From SXXH01 sp041165735 (GTDB lineage: Bacteria > Planctomycetota > UBA1135 > GCA-002686595), in NCBI GenBank assembly GCA_046341775.1, contig JBKDQQ010000043.1, forward strand, positions 1-64,000: a stretch of DNA of 64,000 bases. The letters run 5' to 3'. Made by a program: the position numbers and the translations under genes. Shown piece by piece: positions 8,636 to 16,897 of this stretch (its first letter is position 1; the number at the start of each line of letters is the position of its first letter). The notes below the pieces were generated by a model that saw only the letters and a program-made list of their open reading frames with translations, made no database searches and was not told the origin of the DNA.

Positions 8636-10198
8636 TCAGCGCCCGCCGCCGCGGCGCGGTCCAGATCCGCCGCGCGGTCCAGATCCGCCGCGCGGTCCAG
8701 ATCCGCCGCGTCCAGATCCGCCGCGTCCAGACTCGCCACGGCCCGCATCACCGCGACCCGAATCGCCGCGACCCGCACCTCCCCGCCCGGGTCCACCCTG
8801 CTTGCCGGATGCACCCGGGTCCCGACCAGCCCCAGGGCCGCCTGCGTTGCCGGGGCCGCGGCGAGCGCCATGACCGGGTCCGCGCTCGCCGCGCGATTCC
8901 CGCTCGTCGTAGCCCGGCCCGGCTGCACGTCCGCCGCGGTCGAAGCGCCCTCCGCGCTCGCCGCCGCCGGAAGCGCCCGGTCCCCGCGCTCCACGACCGC
9001 GCTCGCCGCGCGGCTCGCCCTCGCCGCGGTCTCCGAACTCGCGCTCCAACGCGCCGCCGGCGAGCCGCGCGACGACGAGCGTCGCGTAGGCGCCGCGCGG
9101 CAACTCGAACGACAGCACGTGCTGGCCCTCGTCGCGTTGCACGAGGCGCAGCGCGCGCGGCACGACGTGCAACGCGCGGTCCTCGCCCTTCAACGCGAAG
9201 CCGCTGACGCCTTCGATGCGGAACTCGCCGGGCTGCAGTCCCTCGCCGCGCAAGGCCAACGCGAGCAGGTCGCGCTGTAGCGGATGCTCGACATCCTCGA
9301 GCCCCGCTCCGGGCAGGCGGAACACTCCGCGCATCGAAGGATCCTCGGGATACGCGCCGCGCGAGAACGCCAGCGGACCCTCGGGGCCGCGCACGACCAG
9401 CGTGTCGGCCTTGGCGAGGTTGTTCGAGATCCAGTTCGACACCGCGCGATTCCACAGGTGCGACTGCCACGCGTAGAGATGGATCAGGCGCAGCTTCGAC
9501 GCGATGTAGCGGAACGCGCCCGCATGGTCCTCCTCGTTGCGCGACAAGTGCTCGAACACTCGCATGTGCGCGCCGAAGCGCCCGGCGATGTCGCGACAGG
9601 CGCGCCAATCGCCCCAACGCGCGAGCAGCGCGTCCTTGAAGCGCGCCGTGTCGGGATCGTCGTGCTCGTTGCGCGAGGCCAACAGGCGCTTCAGCGCCTC
9701 CTCGGCGCGACCGAGCGCCAAGTCGCGCGCGATCCAGCCTTGGTGGCCGCGCAGGTTGCCGAAGCGCTGCTCGCCGAAGTAGTTGGGCAAGCCGTGGCGG
9801 CGCACCGGCTCGAGGTTCTCCTGCAGGGTCTTCGCCTCGGTCGCCGACACGTCGCGCAAGACGATGGCGAATGCGTTGCCGGCGCTGTCCTGCGACGACA
9901 GGGCGCGCGAGCTGGAGCCCATCGTCTCGATCTTGATCGACGGCTCGGACAGCTCGACGCGCCGGCCGCCGGGCGCGCTCATGTATTGGACGGTCACCCC
10001 CTGGCGATCCTTCAGCCCGGCGATCGACACCTCGCCCGGGGCCACGCCCGCCTCGCGCGCCACGCGCGCCACGGCCTCCATCGAGGTGAGCTTGCGCTTC
10101 GACACGCGGTACACGCGGTGGCGGCCGCGCGCGACGAGCAACGATTGGTCGAGGAGTTCCTCGACGCGGAAGTCTCCGGGCTTCTGCTTGAGCTTCAT
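8636..10198 (-). CDS. truD: tRNA pseudouridine(13) synthase TruD with an RGG-rich C-terminal tail
   Basis: Residues 1-384 form a full-length TruD, which isomerises U13 in tRNA. The catalytic motif is IAGLKDRQGVT (Asp 64), with PNYFGEQRFGN and a TRUD insertion domain following. ATG 10198 overlaps the stop of the RluA-type synthase (ATGA), so two pseudouridine synthases are coupled. The oddity is a 136-residue tail (about 385-520) made almost only of Gly, Arg, Ser, Pro and Asp, with many RGG, GRG and SGPRGG steps. Its end is coded by perfect tandem repeats at 8654-8737. Such tails normally bind RNA, and I know of none as a usual part of TruD. The core call is firm; the role of the tail is inference. 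Confidence 0.9.
   Translation of the reverse strand: MKLKQKPGDFRVEELLDQSLLVARGRHRVYRVSKRKLTSMEAVARVAREAGVAPGEVSIAGLKDRQGVTVQYMSAPGGRRVELSEPSIKIETMGSSSRALSSQDSAGNAFAIVLRDVSATEAKTLQENLEPVRRHGLPNYFGEQRFGNLRGHQGWIARDLALGRAEEALKRLLASRNEHDDPDTARFKDALLARWGDWRACRDIAGRFGAHMRVFEHLSRNEEDHAGAFRYIASKLRLIHLYAWQSHLWNRAVSNWISNNLAKADTLVVRGPEGPLAFSRGAYPEDPSMRGVFRLPGAGLEDVEHPLQRDLLALALRGEGLQPGEFRIEGVSGFALKGEDRALHVVPRALRLVQRDEGQHVLSFELPRGAYATLVVARLAGGALEREFGDRGEGEPRGERGRGARGPGASGGGERGGRFDRGGRAAGPGYDERESRGERGPGHGARRGPGNAGGPGAGRDPGASGKQGGPGRGGAGRGDSGRGDAGRGESGRGGSGRGGSGPRGGSGPRGGSGPRRGGGR
8654..8737 (-). repeat. Tandem repeats coding the end of the TruD tail
   Basis: Three exact 18-nt units (GCGCGGTCCAGATCCGCC on the plus strand, 8654-8707) are followed by two 15-nt units (8708-8737, one near-exact). 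All are multiples of three, so changes in copy number keep the frame and lengthen or shorten the Gly/Arg/Ser tail. Confidence 0.9.
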
Positions 10199-11223
10199 GG
10201 CGCGCGGTACTTCCTGAGCTGCTTGAGCAGGCGGGCGTAGTCCTTCGGGAGCGGCGCTTCGACGCGCACCACGCCGCCGTCTGGACCGGGGAACTGGATG
10301 GAGGCGGCATGCAGCGTCAACCGGTCCATCAAGGCCGACTCCTCGTGCCCGCGCTTCTTGCGATAGCCGCGCTTGAAGTCGGACAGCGACAGATGGTCGC
10401 GCCGCCCGTAGACCGGATCGACCGCCAAGGGGAAGCCGACCTCGCGCGCGTGCACCCGGATCTGGTGCGTGCGACCGGTGAGGGGCTCGGCCTCCATGAG
10501 CGTGTAGCCTTCGAAGCGCTCGGCCACCGAGAAGCGCGTGCGCGACTCCTTGCCGTCGACTCGATCGACGCGCATCCGACCGCTGCGCCGTTCATCGGGC
10601 CCGAGCGGCAGGTCCACGATCTCCTCCGCGCCATCCGCCAGGGGCCAGTCGCCTTCGACCAGCGCGAGGTAGCGCTTGCGCACCGTGCCGGGCTGTTCGA
10701 ACGCCGCGCGCAGGCGGCGCTCGCTTTCGATCGTCTTGGCGACGATGACGCAGCCCGTCGTGTCCTTGTCGAGGCGATGCACGAGCCGCGGACGGAATTC
10801 GAGCCCGTCCACCGGCTCGACCTCGTCGCCCTCGGCGAGCTCGAGCCCGCTGCGGCGCAGCGACAATCCGAGCAAGGCCCCCGACAAGCACCCCGCGTCG
10901 CGCGCCCAGCGCTCCGGCTCCGCCGACAACCCCGCGGGCTTGTCGACGACCAGCACTTCCGCGTCCTCGAACAAGACCGGCACCTCGATGCGCGGATCGC
11001 GCGGCGCCTCGGGCACGTGCTCGTCCTCCTCGAATTCGACGATGACGACTTCGTCCTCGGCCAGGCGGTGTCCGGGCACGGTGGGATTGCCGTCGACGGT
11101 CACCTTGCGCTCGCGGACTTGGCGGCGCAGGAAGCCCTTGTTGAGAAGGGGGAATTGCAGGCACAGGAACTCGTCGAGCTCCATGCCGGCGCGGTCCTTG
11201 GGGATCGGGATGTGGTAGGCCAC
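10195..11223 (-). CDS. RluA-family 23S rRNA/tRNA pseudouridine synthase
   Basis: This 342-residue enzyme has an N-terminal S4 RNA-binding region (about 12-75, LDEFLCLQFPLLNKGFLRRQVRERKV) and the RluA catalytic domain. The signature is VHRLDKDTTGCVIVAK, whose Asp attacks the target uridine. TGRTHQIRVHARE and a C-terminal LHAASIQFP block follow. Size and the S4 domain fit the RluC/RluD type that modifies 23S rRNA, but the target position cannot be read. The stop overlaps the TruD start. ATG 11223 lies 54 bp from the end of hpt, on the same strand. Confidence 0.9.
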   Translation of the reverse strand: MAYHIPIPKDRAGMELDEFLCLQFPLLNKGFLRRQVRERKVTVDGNPTVPGHRLAEDEVVIVEFEEDEHVPEAPRDPRIEVPVLFEDAEVLVVDKPAGLSAEPERWARDAGCLSGALLGLSLRRSGLELAEGDEVEPVDGLEFRPRLVHRLDKDTTGCVIVAKTIESERRLRAAFEQPGTVRKRYLALVEGDWPLADGAEEIVDLPLGPDERRSGRMRVDRVDGKESRTRFSVAERFEGYTLMEAEPLTGRTHQIRVHAREVGFPLAVDPVYGRRDHLSLSDFKRGYRKKRGHEESALMDRLTLHAASIQFPGPDGGVVRVEAPLPKDYARLLKQLRKYRAP

Positions 11224-11277
11224 GGTCGTTGACGCCCTGCGGCGGGTGCACCGGCCTGCGCCGGTCCCGCCCGTGGC

Positions 11278-11820
11278 TCAGGAGTACAGTTCCCGCCGCA
11301 AGGCCCCGACATAGGGCAGGTTGCGGTACCGGCCGGCGTAGTCGAGGCCGTAGCCCACGACGAACAGGTTCTCGACCTCGAAGCAGCGGAAGTCGGCGAC
11401 GATCGGAACGCTCCTGCGCGAAGGCTTGTCCAGGAAGACGCAGGTGCGGACGCTGCGCGCACCGCGGCGCTGCAGCTCGTCCTTGAGCTTCGAGAGCGTG
11501 CGTCCCGTGTCGAGGATGTCGTCGACCAAGAGCAGGTCGCGGTCTTCGATCTCCGAGCCGGTGGGCACGAAATCGATACGCAATTCGCCCGATTCGGTGC
11601 CCGCGCCGTAGCTCGAGGCAGCCAAGAAGGCGAGTTCGAGGCGATTGGGGATCCGCCGAATCAGGTCGGACGCGAAGACGCACGACCCTTTCAGGACCGA
11701 GACCACCGTGAAACCCCGGTCGCCGTAGCTGCGCGCCACCTCGGCCGCGACCCGGTCGATGGCGGTCTTGATCTGCTGCTCGTCGTAGAGGACCCGGTCG
11801 ATGTCGTCGTGGACGCTCAT
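11278..11820 (-). CDS. hpt: Hypoxanthine phosphoribosyltransferase
   Basis: This 180-residue cytoplasmic purine-salvage enzyme makes IMP (and usually GMP) from the base and PRPP. The PRPP-binding motif is LLLVDDILDTGRTL, with VVSVLKGSCVFASDL and VENLFVVGYGLDYAGRYRNLPYVG around the base pocket. I use ATG 11820 (MSVHDDIDRV) rather than ATG 11832, because GGGGAC sits about five bases before 11820 and nothing suitable precedes 11832. Length is usual. It is divergent from the coiled-coil/Nudix pair across a 214-bp spacer. Confidence 0.93.
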   Translation of the reverse strand: MSVHDDIDRVLYDEQQIKTAIDRVAAEVARSYGDRGFTVVSVLKGSCVFASDLIRRIPNRLELAFLAASSYGAGTESGELRIDFVPTGSEIEDRDLLLVDDILDTGRTLSKLKDELQRRGARSVRTCVFLDKPSRRSVPIVADFRCFEVENLFVVGYGLDYAGRYRNLPYVGALRRELYS

Positions 11821-12034
11821 GTGCGTCCCCATAGTGTCGCCGCGCGGGAGGGTGCCCGTCAACGCATCCACCGGGGACACGCCCTTTGCGACCGGCACGG
11901 CACGCCGCGGGCCCGGGCTTTGCCATACTGGGGACGCGTGGGCGCGACCTTGGAATCCGCGAGCGTCCCCGCCATCAAGGTCGAGGCGTGCCGAAGACCC
12001 TCGGCTCGAGAAGCTCCAAGCGGAAAGCAAGACC

Positions 12035-12349
12035 ATGCAGCAAGACAAGCCCAAGCGCCATCGGCGCACCGAAGAAGAGATGTTGCGCGACCTGGAGGCC
12101 AAATTGGCCCAGTTGCGCGAAAAGGCCGAAGCGCGGAAGCAGCGCGAAGGTCCGATGGTCAAGGCCACGAAGAAGTTGGTCAAGTCGGTGCGAAAGTACG
12201 CCGAGCAGGCGCAGGGCGAGGGTCGCACCGACCTAGCGCTGTCCGCGCAGGCCTTCGCCGCCGGTCTCGAGCGCGCCGCCGCCCAGCCGCCCGTGAAGGA
12301 GCGTTCCCGCAGGGAGCGGGGCGACGAACAGGACTCGGAGCAGTCGTGA
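12035..12349 (+). CDS. Small charged coiled-coil protein, unknown function
   Basis: This 104-residue protein is rich in Lys, Arg, Glu and Gln, with a heptad-like stretch (EEMLRDLEAKLAQLREKAEAR, about residues 14-34) and a basic middle (KATKKLVKSVRKYAE). There is no signal peptide or membrane helix. A weak GGAAAG precedes ATG 12035. Its TGA overlaps the GTG of the Nudix gene, so the two are translationally coupled, which supports it being real. I do not recognise the family. Confidence 0.65.
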   Translation: MQQDKPKRHRRTEEEMLRDLEAKLAQLREKAEARKQREGPMVKATKKLVKSVRKYAEQAQGEGRTDLALSAQAFAAGLERAAAQPPVKERSRRERGDEQDSEQS

Positions 12350-12930
12350 GCCAAGCCCCCGAGCCCGGCCAGGCCGCGGCGGGCCCGGAACTGGTGTCGA
12401 GCGAGTTGCTGCATCACAACTCGCGCTTCGACTTGCGTCGCGATGTCGTTCGATTGCCTTCCGGACTCACCCAAGATCTGGTTTGGGTCGATCATCCTGG
12501 TGCGGTGGGTATCGCCGCGCTCGAAGACGACGGACGCCTGGTCCTCGTGCGGCAATATCGCCACGCGGTCAGGCAGGATCTGTTGGAGATCCCCGCGGGA
12601 CGCTTGGAGCCTGGCGAGGACCGCTTGCAGGCCGCCATCCGGGAGCTCGAGGAAGAGACTGGCCTGCGCGCGGCGGAATGGAGGCTGTTGCGAGACATCG
12701 TGCCCGCTCCCGGATTCGCCAGCGAACGGTTGTCGATCTATTTGGCACGCGGGCTGTCGCCGGCCGGACCTGGGGCCGCGAACTGCGACGAGGACGAGGA
12801 GCTGAGCCTCGAACGCCATGCTCCGAGGGATGTGCTGGCGGGAATGACGACGGATGCCAAGACCCTCATTGCCGCGGCGATGTTGCTGCGCATCGATGGG
12901 ATCGACGACGAGCCACCTCCCGCGGACTGA
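12346..12930 (+). CDS. Nudix hydrolase, ADP-ribose pyrophosphatase-like
   Basis: This 194-residue protein has an exact Nudix box at residues 85-107 (G, RLEPG, E, DRLQAAI, RELEEETGL), which binds the metal and the diphosphate. Upstream strands VRLPSGLTQDLVWVDHPGAVGIAAL and VLVRQYRHAVRQDLLEIPAG are the pattern of ADP-ribose/ADP-sugar pyrophosphatases (NudF-like). GTG 12346 overlaps the previous stop (GTGA) and has GGAG five bases upstream. The likely reaction is ADP-ribose to AMP plus ribose-5-phosphate; other nucleoside diphosphate sugars are possible. A 317-bp stretch without a gene follows. Confidence 0.88.
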   Translation: MSQAPEPGQAAAGPELVSSELLHHNSRFDLRRDVVRLPSGLTQDLVWVDHPGAVGIAALEDDGRLVLVRQYRHAVRQDLLEIPAGRLEPGEDRLQAAIRELEEETGLRAAEWRLLRDIVPAPGFASERLSIYLARGLSPAGPGAANCDEDEELSLERHAPRDVLAGMTTDAKTLIAAAMLLRIDGIDDEPPPAD

Positions 12931-12994
12931 CCAACGCCGGTGCAGCACCAATCTGGACCGCTGCACGCCTCTCGCCTCTCGCCACGACTCGCAG

Positions 12995-13019
12995 CTCGCC
13001 GGAGCGAAGCTCCGCCGAG
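12995..13019 (+). terminator. Hairpin after the Nudix gene
   Basis: Arms of 11 nt (CTCGCCGGAGC / GCTCCGCCGAG) pair with one mismatch around a GAA loop, in the 317-bp space between the Nudix gene and a converging gene. No T-run follows, as is common in very GC-rich genomes. The rest of 12931-13247 shows nothing I can name. Confidence 0.45.
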
Positions 13020-13247
13020 CCAATAGCCTCATCTGGATCCGCTCCCAAGCGGGCTTCTACTCCCCACGCCGGCCGGTCCCGTGCTGCAACCCGCGCCTTG
13101 GATTCATCCGGCCCCCACCTTGCGCGCAACCCGATTCGGCGCGGCCCTCCCCGCTGCACGCTGCGCTCGTCTTGTCGTGGCGTCCATCGCCGCGCGGGCG
13201 CCACGGTCATGTCCGCGGCGCCACCGCACGCCGATTCGCGCACGCGA

Positions 13248-14282
13248 TCACTCGTCAGGCGGCGCTGCCCTGCACCAGCCGGTGATCCAGGCGAAACCGC
13301 CTTGGCCCGGGAGTTGTTCGCCGTGCCAATCCACTCGGATGATGCCCGCAGGCGAGGCCACGAGCGCGCCCCCATCGGGCAGCACCAGCACATGGCGCGC
13401 CCCCGGCAGGATGGCGAGGTCGACCTCGAGCCGGACGCGTGCATCGCGCGTGCGCGCGCGCAAGACCAATCCGCCGCGTTCCAAGGTCCAGGGTCCGCTC
13501 GAGTCCGGCAAGGCGTCGAAGGAGATGGGATCTTCCAAGGGGGCCTGCGCCATGCGCGCCATGCGTGCGTCGAGACGCGCCAAAGTTGGCGCGGAACCGC
13601 CCAACGCCACCCAGGCACCGCCCTCGCTGGCGCTTCTCACGCCGAGCACGGGCGCGGGGAGGCAGGCCAAGGCGAGCACGGTGCCGTCCTCCACGTCGAC
13701 CTGACGCAAGCGGCCATCGTCGCCACCGCACCACGCCACCCCGCCCGAAGCGCGCACCTGCCGCAATCCGGCCGCACGGAACAAGAGTCTCGGCGTGGCC
13801 TCGGCATCGACTCGCCACAGGCGACCGACGCCTTCCTCGAGGCGTTCGAGGCACAGTGCGCGGCCATCGGAGAGCACATCGAGATCGTGGAAGCCCTCGA
13901 GCCACAATTCGCCGAGTTCCACGCCATCCTCGGACAGGTCGAGCAACCGCGCGCCGAAGGCGTTGGTGCCATCGCCGGAGCGCGCCACCCACAAGCCGCC
14001 ATCGGAGCGCGACGCCACCGCCAGCGGCCAACCGAGCGCATGACTGCGACTGTCGATCATGTCGGCATCCAGCCCGCGCAGCAGGGACGCGTCCCGGTCG
14101 GCGACCCACACCTCGGGCCTGCCGGACGGCGCGGGGCCGAGCCAAGGTTCGACGGCAAGGCCCGCGCCCATGCAAGCGAAGAACAGGGCCGCGGCCCCCA
14201 CGCCATGGCTGGCGAGCCAAGGCGCGTCGGAAATCCGGTCGGGAGTCGAACGCGCGGTTGTCTCGTTGGATTGGTGTCCCAC
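13248..14282 (-). CDS. Exported beta-propeller-like protein of unknown function
   Basis: This is a protein of about 344 residues with a probable membrane/signal segment near the N-terminus (GVGAAALFFACMGAGLAVEP). Short repeating strands follow, of the kind seen in six-bladed NHL/SMP-30-like propellers: EVWVADRDASLLRGLD, GGLWVARSGD, DLDVLSDGRALCLERL, GRLWRVD, GGAWVALGG and HVLVLPDGGALV. I chose GTG 14282 because it gives a short basic lead before the hydrophobic stretch, but no ribosome site is visible and the start is uncertain. No catalytic motif is evident. It stands alone between convergent and same-strand neighbours. Confidence 0.6.
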   Translation of the reverse strand: MGHQSNETTARSTPDRISDAPWLASHGVGAAALFFACMGAGLAVEPWLGPAPSGRPEVWVADRDASLLRGLDADMIDSRSHALGWPLAVASRSDGGLWVARSGDGTNAFGARLLDLSEDGVELGELWLEGFHDLDVLSDGRALCLERLEEGVGRLWRVDAEATPRLLFRAAGLRQVRASGGVAWCGGDDGRLRQVDVEDGTVLALACLPAPVLGVRSASEGGAWVALGGSAPTLARLDARMARMAQAPLEDPISFDALPDSSGPWTLERGGLVLRARTRDARVRLEVDLAILPGARHVLVLPDGGALVASPAGIIRVDWHGEQLPGQGGFAWITGWCRAAPPDE

Positions 14283-14791
14283 ACCAGCCTGACGAACGAA
14301 ACGAGCCGGGCGTGGCAGGCAAACGATGGAATCGCTCGAAAACGTGCAGTTGGAGCCCTGCGCTCCTCGCCCGCTCGCCTGCTGGTGCCGCTCGCCCGCC
14401 GTGCCCGCACGCCACCAGCGATGGACGCGCGCGGCGGGGCATCCCCTCGCCCGCGTCTGCTCCTTGCTGGCGAACCGTGCCGCGCGAAGCGGACCTGATC
14501 GCCCTTGGCGCCGACGCGCTCGAGAGGCCCGCAGCGGCCGTGGGTGGCAGGCAGGGCGCACTCGAGGAAGGACAGTCACCTCGAAGCACAGGCATGGGCC
14601 AGCACAGGAATGGGCCAGCACAGGCACAGGCCAACACAGGCGCGAGAAGCGACAGTCACGGAGAAGCAACCGAAGAAGTCCGTGTCGTCCCCCGCTTCGC
14701 GGAGTCTCCGCATCGCGGGCAGGCGGCAGTTCCATCCACATCCGCGACGAAGGGCGGCGCTCCGCGCTTCGATGTGCGCTCCGATGCGCGC
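14283..14791. other. 509-bp spacer with a 16-nt tandem repeat
   Basis: No gene is supported here. The frame open on the minus strand through this region has no protein-like character. At 14586-14633 a 16-nt unit, GCACAGGCATGGGCCA, is repeated three times with small changes (14586-14601, 14602-14617, 14618-14633), with a partial fourth. Confidence 0.6.
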
Positions 14792-15373
14792 TCAACCTCC
14801 GACGATCGCCCCTTCGAAGCGCAGCAAGCGCGCCTTCGTGGCTGTGCCGCCAGGCGCCGAGAACCCGCCGAGCCCGGTGCTGGACAGGACTCGGTGGCAA
14901 GGCACGAACAAGAGCAGCGGATTGCGCCCGGTCGCCCCGCCCACCGCGCGCGCCGCGCTGGGCATGCCCAATGCGCGCGCAACTTCACCGTAGGTGCGCG
15001 TCGCGCCGCGCGGGATGCCGCGTTCGTGCTCCCACACGCGCAATTCGAACGGGCTGCCGATGGCGTCCAGCGGAAGGTCGAGGACGGCGCGACGCGCGGC
15101 GAAGTACTCGTCGAGCTGCGACGACGCGGCCGCGAGATGCGCGCTCGACTCGTGGCACCGGACGTGTCGCCCGCCGCGCCTCGCGAGCGCGAGGAGACGC
15201 TCGCCGGGATCCTCGACGCCGAGGCCCGCGCAAACGAGACCGCGCGCGCTCGCGCACAAGAGCAACGGCCCGAGCCATGTCTCGTGCACGCACCAGCGCC
15301 AAGTCTCCGGCCGCGGCGAGTCCTCGTGGGCGGGAACCACGCGCCGAGCCGCCTTCGAGGTCGCCTGGCTCAT
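14792..15373 (-). CDS. ogt: Methylated-DNA--protein-cysteine S-methyltransferase
   Basis: This 193-residue protein removes alkyl groups from O6-guanine (and O4-thymine) by one-way transfer to its own cysteine. The acceptor is C159 in FVPCHRV, preceded by the helix-turn-helix region RTYGEVARALGMPSAARAVGGATGRNP and followed by GLGGFSAPGG. The N-terminal domain is present but divergent. ATG 15373 lies only ten bases after the end of the probable selenoprotein gene, so it may be the last gene of the cytochrome oxidase transcript. Cytoplasmic. Confidence 0.92.
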   Translation of the reverse strand: MSQATSKAARRVVPAHEDSPRPETWRWCVHETWLGPLLLCASARGLVCAGLGVEDPGERLLALARRGGRHVRCHESSAHLAAASSQLDEYFAARRAVLDLPLDAIGSPFELRVWEHERGIPRGATRTYGEVARALGMPSAARAVGGATGRNPLLLFVPCHRVLSSTGLGGFSAPGGTATKARLLRFEGAIVGG

Positions 15374-15383
15374 GCGGGCATGT

Positions 15384-15614
15384 TCAGCGCGACGAGCCCT
15401 TCGCGCGCGATGATCGAGCGCAGGCGCCGACGAGCGACCAGCACAGGCCCGCCCCCGCCACCAGCAACGCGCCCAGCAACCACCACACGCCGGCGGCGAT
15501 GCCGGTGCGCACGGACGCGTCGGACGAGGCGACCGCCTCGCGGCAGGTGGGTCAAGCCCAACCTGCGCGCGCGCTCGAGGCGAGGAAGACCGCGATGGCC
15601 GCGATGCGCCTCAT
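15384..15614 (-). CDS. Probable small membrane selenoprotein with a UPTC motif (in-frame TGA)
   Basis: This frame has 77 codons. ATG 15614 overlaps the stop of the DUF420 gene (ATGA), the coupling used throughout this cluster. Residues 1-20 are a signal peptide (MRRIAAIAVFLASSARAGWA). Codon 21 is TGA (15552-15554). The frame then continues, protein-like, as PTCREAVASSDASVRTG, a membrane helix (about 40-64, GVWWLLGALLVAGAGLCWSLV) and a basic tail, ending at TGA 15384-15386. From memory, planctomycete cox clusters often carry small exported one-helix proteins with a CPxCKEA-like motif; here the first Cys would be selenocysteine, U21-P-T-C24. A SECIS-like hairpin follows the TGA. The alternatives are a 20-residue dead peptide or a one-base error for TGC/TGT. 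Confidence 0.6.
15524..15541 (-). promoter_or_regulatory. Candidate bacterial SECIS hairpin after the TGA codon
   Basis: Reading the minus strand, CGAGGC pairs with GCCTCG around a GGTC loop, closed by a further G-T pair. The loop starts 17 nt after the TGA. As I recall, the Escherichia coli fdhF SECIS also has a GGUC loop, about 18 nt after its UGA, and SelB reads the G and U of that loop. The bulged U seen in the fdhF stem is absent here. High GC makes short hairpins common, so this supports but does not prove the reading. Confidence 0.5.
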
Positions 15615-16180
15615 GGGGCGGGATTCCAATGGTACAGCGTCAAGTAGACCAGCACCCCGGTGACCGAGACGTACAGCCAGATGGCGAAGGTGGGCTTGGC
15701 GAGTCGCCGGTGCTCCTCCCAGCGTTCCTCGTGCGCCAACCACAGGGTCCGCAGCACCATGGGCAGGTTGACGATCGCGAGCAGGACGTGGCTCGCCAGC
15801 ATCGCGAGGTACAGGTGCTTCTTCACGCCCACGCCGTTGAAGCGGGTCGGACCTAGCTCCTTCTGCGCGCCGAAGTGGTACCAGAGGTAGGAGACGAGGA
15901 ACGCCGCGGAGACGAGGAACGCCGCGCGCATCAGGCGCTCGTGCGACGCGCGCCGGCCGCGCTTGATGGCGACGAGCCCGGCGACCAGCAGCACGGACGC
16001 GGTGGCGTTCAAGCAGGCGTTGACCAGCGGCAACACGGACGCGGGCGGCGCTTCGCCGACGGACGCGGTTCCGTCCTGCGCGAACGCGACCGACGCCAGC
16101 AGGCCCGAAGCCACGGCGACGGGCGCGAGCGGGGCCGCGAGCGTCCGCTGCGCGGCGCGGCATGCGCGCGCGGTCTCCAT
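15611..16180 (-). CDS. DUF420 (YozB-like) membrane protein of the cytochrome oxidase cluster
   Basis: This 189-residue protein has about five membrane helices (regions around residues 18-36, 49-69, 82-100, 119-142 and 160-182). Conserved His residues of the DUF420 family are visible in LWYHFGAQKELGPTRFNG and KKHLYLAMLASHVLLA, along with LYHWNP at the end. The family is found next to haem-copper oxidase and SCO genes and is thought to help assemble the oxidase; the mechanism is unknown. The ATG touches the SCO stop (TGATG) and the stop overlaps the next ATG, so it sits inside one translational unit. Confidence 0.88.
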   Translation of the reverse strand: METARACRAAQRTLAAPLAPVAVASGLLASVAFAQDGTASVGEAPPASVLPLVNACLNATASVLLVAGLVAIKRGRRASHERLMRAAFLVSAAFLVSYLWYHFGAQKELGPTRFNGVGVKKHLYLAMLASHVLLAIVNLPMVLRTLWLAHEERWEEHRRLAKPTFAIWLYVSVTGVLVYLTLYHWNPAP

Positions 16181-16875
16181 CAGCGCCCCTCCTTGGCGAG
16201 CCACGCGGCGCGCGCCGCCGCCAGCGACACGCCGTCCTCGCCCTCGCCATCGTAGTAGCCGCGCACGTTGCCGCGCGAGTCGACGACGGCGAGGACCGTG
16301 CGGTGCGTGACGAGTTGCCCGACCGGCGCGGAGGGATCGCGCTCCACCGGCAGCATGAAGCTGTCGACGGACACCGAGCGCACGGCCTCGGGCGTGCCGG
16401 TCAGGAACAGCCAGCGCGACTCGTCGGCTCCGAGCCGGCGCGCGTACTCCGCCAGCACCTCGGGCGTGTCGTGCTCGGGATCGACGCTGATCGTGACCAG
16501 CCGCGCGTCGACGCCGGCCAGCTTCTCCGACAACGCGCGCATGTTGCCGCTGATCTTCGGGCAAGGACCGGTGCAGCGCGTGAAGATGAAGCCGACCACC
16601 CAAGGCTTGCCGAGCAGGTCCTCGCGCGCGACGGGGCGGCCGCTGCGCTCGACGAGCTGGAACGGCTTCACCTCGCCGAAGCGCTCGGGGCTGTCGGCCG
16701 GCTGGGCGAGTTGGGCCGAGGCCACGCTGGTGGGAGCGTGGCGCGAGGCGAGCCATGCGCCCACCACGACCACGGCGACCAGCGAGAAGATCGCCGCCCC
16801 CAGCACCCAGGCGGGGACGGGCCTGGCGGGCGCCGAGGCGGCGGATGCGGGGCCGGGGTTCTGGTTGTCGTCCAT
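16180..16875 (-). CDS. SCO1/SenC copper chaperone for the oxidase CuA centre
   Basis: This 231-residue protein is anchored by one N-terminal helix (about 22-42), with a thioredoxin-like periplasmic domain. Copper ligands are present: C101 and C105 in FTRCTGPCPKIS, and H191 in LVTHRTVLAVVD, the defining SCO set. The protein delivers copper to, or reduces, the CuA cysteines of CoxB. ATG 16875 follows a 71-bp spacer after coxC that contains one copy of the dispersed palindrome, so expression could be reset here. Confidence 0.93.
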   Translation of the reverse strand: MDDNQNPGPASAASAPARPVPAWVLGAAIFSLVAVVVVGAWLASRHAPTSVASAQLAQPADSPERFGEVKPFQLVERSGRPVAREDLLGKPWVVGFIFTRCTGPCPKISGNMRALSEKLAGVDARLVTISVDPEHDTPEVLAEYARRLGADESRWLFLTGTPEAVRSVSVDSFMLPVERDPSAPVGQLVTHRTVLAVVDSRGNVRGYYDGEGEDGVSLAAARAAWLAKEGR

Positions 16876-16897
16876 GTTGGGCGTCGAAGGGCCGGTT

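Noticed and set aside
15552..15554. TGA read as a true stop, leaving a 20-residue peptide or pseudogene
   Set aside because: The downstream frame keeps protein-like composition, a CxxC-type position, a membrane helix and a sensible stop right before ogt. I keep error or pseudogene as the main alternative.
15370..15561. 63-residue minus-strand frame overlapping the selenoprotein gene
   Set aside because: Arg-rich shadow in another frame, without a signal or helix, running into the ogt start.
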